This document shows positions 63,273 through 64,000 of a DNA stretch of 64,000 bases, in pieces. Made by a program: the position numbers and the translations under genes. The notes below the pieces were generated by a model. That model was not told the origin of the DNA, made no database searches, and saw nothing but the letters and a program-made list of their open reading frames with translations. How positions within the stretch are numbered: position 1 is the stretch's first letter; every line of letters starts with the position of its first letter. This DNA comes from Acetatifactor sp. (GTDB taxonomy: Bacteria; Bacillota; Clostridia; Lachnospirales; Lachnospiraceae): NCBI GenBank assembly GCA_016290775.1, contig JAEEVF010000004.1, forward strand, positions 1-64,000, given 5' to 3'.

Positions 63273-64000
63273 TTAAAAATGCATGAGGTCGTCCACAATG
63301 AATTCCACGCATTTGTCCATGGCCTCATATGCCGTCTTGAAGGGAGCCATCTGGAACACGTGCCACATGCCCTCAAACACGTCAAGCCGCACCTTCACGC
63401 CAGCTTCCTCCATGCGCGATGCCAGCTTTTTGGAATCGCTGAGCAAGATCTCATTGGATCCTACCTGGATATAGGTGGGCGGAAAGCCCGTAAAGTCGCC
63501 AAAAAGCGGTGAGATATAAGGATTCTTGAGGTCTTTCTTTCCTGCGTAATCCGAGATCATCTGCTCCAGATAAGGAATGCTCAGCACAGGATCCATGTCG
63601 CGACGTTCCACATAGGATTCGCCCGAAAACGTCATGTCCGTCCAAGGGGACATGAGAACCAATCCCTTGGGCAGGAATCTTTTTTGCTCCTTGAGCTTGA
63701 GCACCAGAGCCAACGCCAGGTTGCCGCCGGCCGAATCACCCGTGATGATCACGTCGCGCGCGCCATACCCCATCTTCATCAGATAATCCCATACCTTCAT
63801 GGCATCCTCAAGCGCCGCGGGAAATGGGTGCTCCGGCGCAAGGCGATAATCGAAGCTTAAGACCTCCATGGCAGTGTACGAAGCGAGCTTTGCGGTCAGC
63901 GTTCTTGCATAAAGACTGCTGCCCGTGGAAAAACCGCCGCCGTGGCAATGCAGGATCACCTGCTTATGCACGTGAGCACGGTTTAAGCTCACCCACTCAC
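63273..64000 (-). CDS. Alpha/beta hydrolase of the HSL family, N-terminus beyond right edge
   Basis: The protein has the hormone-sensitive-lipase-like set: HCHGGGF oxyanion loop, YRLAPEHPFPAALED, the nucleophile GDSAGGNLA, MSPWTDM, YIQVGSNEIL (acid region) and the catalytic His in EGMWHVFQ. These esterases act on short acyl esters. The frame stays open to the last base of the window, where codons for EW precede the first possible start (GTG at 63992). The family usually has 60-80 more residues before the HGGG motif, so the true start lies to the right. Confidence 0.85.
   Translation of the reverse strand, partial: EWVSLNRAHVHKQVILHCHGGGFSTGSSLYARTLTAKLASYTAMEVLSFDYRLAPEHPFPAALEDAMKVWDYLMKMGYGARDVIITGDSAGGNLALALVLKLKEQKRFLPKGLVLMSPWTDMTFSGESYVERRDMDPVLSIPYLEQMISDYAGKKDLKNPYISPLFGDFTGFPPTYIQVGSNEILLSDSKKLASRMEEAGVKVRLDVFEGMWHVFQMAPFKTAYEAMDKCVEFIVDDLMHF

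Noticed and set aside
1..64000. tRNA, rRNA genes and CRISPR arrays
   Set aside because: I looked for tRNA end and T-loop patterns in the intergenic regions, and for regularly spaced repeats, and found none; rnpB is the only structured RNA gene I can support.

Overview
The window looks like a Gram-positive clostridial chromosome, most likely Lachnospiraceae. The basis is the dgt-dnaG-rpoD-trmK-kinase run, a class A RNase P RNA, pyruvate phosphate dikinase, pyrB with the regulatory chain pyrI, AGGAGG-type ribosome binding sites, sigma-A-like promoters and a Gram-positive Pel gene set. This assignment rests on gene families and gene order read by eye, not on a database search.

Layout. (1) 1-~5,050: the replication/coupling segment of an integrative conjugative element of the Tn1549/CTn kind, all on the minus strand (HTH regulator, DUF5688, RepA_N initiator, small orphans, PcfB/DUF3801, VirD4). 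The VirD4 gene is cut just after its Walker A region, and a large serine recombinase gene starts directly behind the break. A second mobile element therefore seems to have landed inside the first. (2) 5,051-10,746: ppdK with its terminator and promoter, a divergent ABC-F ATPase and a PHP phosphoesterase. (3) 10,751-16,770: a peptide-processing-like cluster with an S24/S26 peptidase, a PqqD-HPr-kinase-like fusion, an ABC exporter, a monocistronic 149-residue candidate export substrate, a soluble histidine kinase, a response regulator and a stand-alone PqqD protein. (4) 16,788-36,031: a roughly 19 kb exopolysaccharide locus on the minus strand. It has a Pel-like core (PqqD, SDR-PelD fusion, PelE, GT-C-like membrane protein, DUF2194, PelF, PelG) followed by DUF2304, four glycosyltransferases, a DUF4874/DUF4832 protein and a Wzx-type flippase. 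The last glycosyltransferase is fused to a nucleotidyltransferase. (5) 36,071-44,192: housekeeping genes on the same strand (Maf-HAD fusion, ppk, degenerate Ppx with HD domain, DUF815 ATPase, pheA, SmtB-like ArsR). (6) 44,265-46,414: ApbE, facing a NusG-domain-II protein and a Gx transporter. (7) 46,411-50,464: a folate operon, folC-folE-HD-folP-folBK. (8) 50,527-53,053: PH-domain protein, nitroreductase, pyrBI. (9) 53,126-55,336: two COG0523/CobW-type GTPases, one with a very long His/Asp-rich insert. (10) 55,424-64,000: a protease-like lipoprotein, rnpB, a TGS-uridine-kinase-like protein, trmK, rpoD, dnaG, dgt and a truncated esterase.

Most promising lead: regions 3 and 4 are interleaved. 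Three PqqD-type domains, an HPr-kinase-like enzyme, a nucleotidyltransferase fused to a glycosyltransferase, a leader-peptidase-like protein and an exporter sit around a Pel-type, c-di-GMP-responsive polysaccharide locus. There is no lasso cyclase and no radical SAM enzyme in the window. This could be an undescribed system that modifies and exports a peptide or small protein together with a surface polysaccharide. The genes are seen; the joint function is inference.

No tRNA, rRNA or CRISPR array was found.
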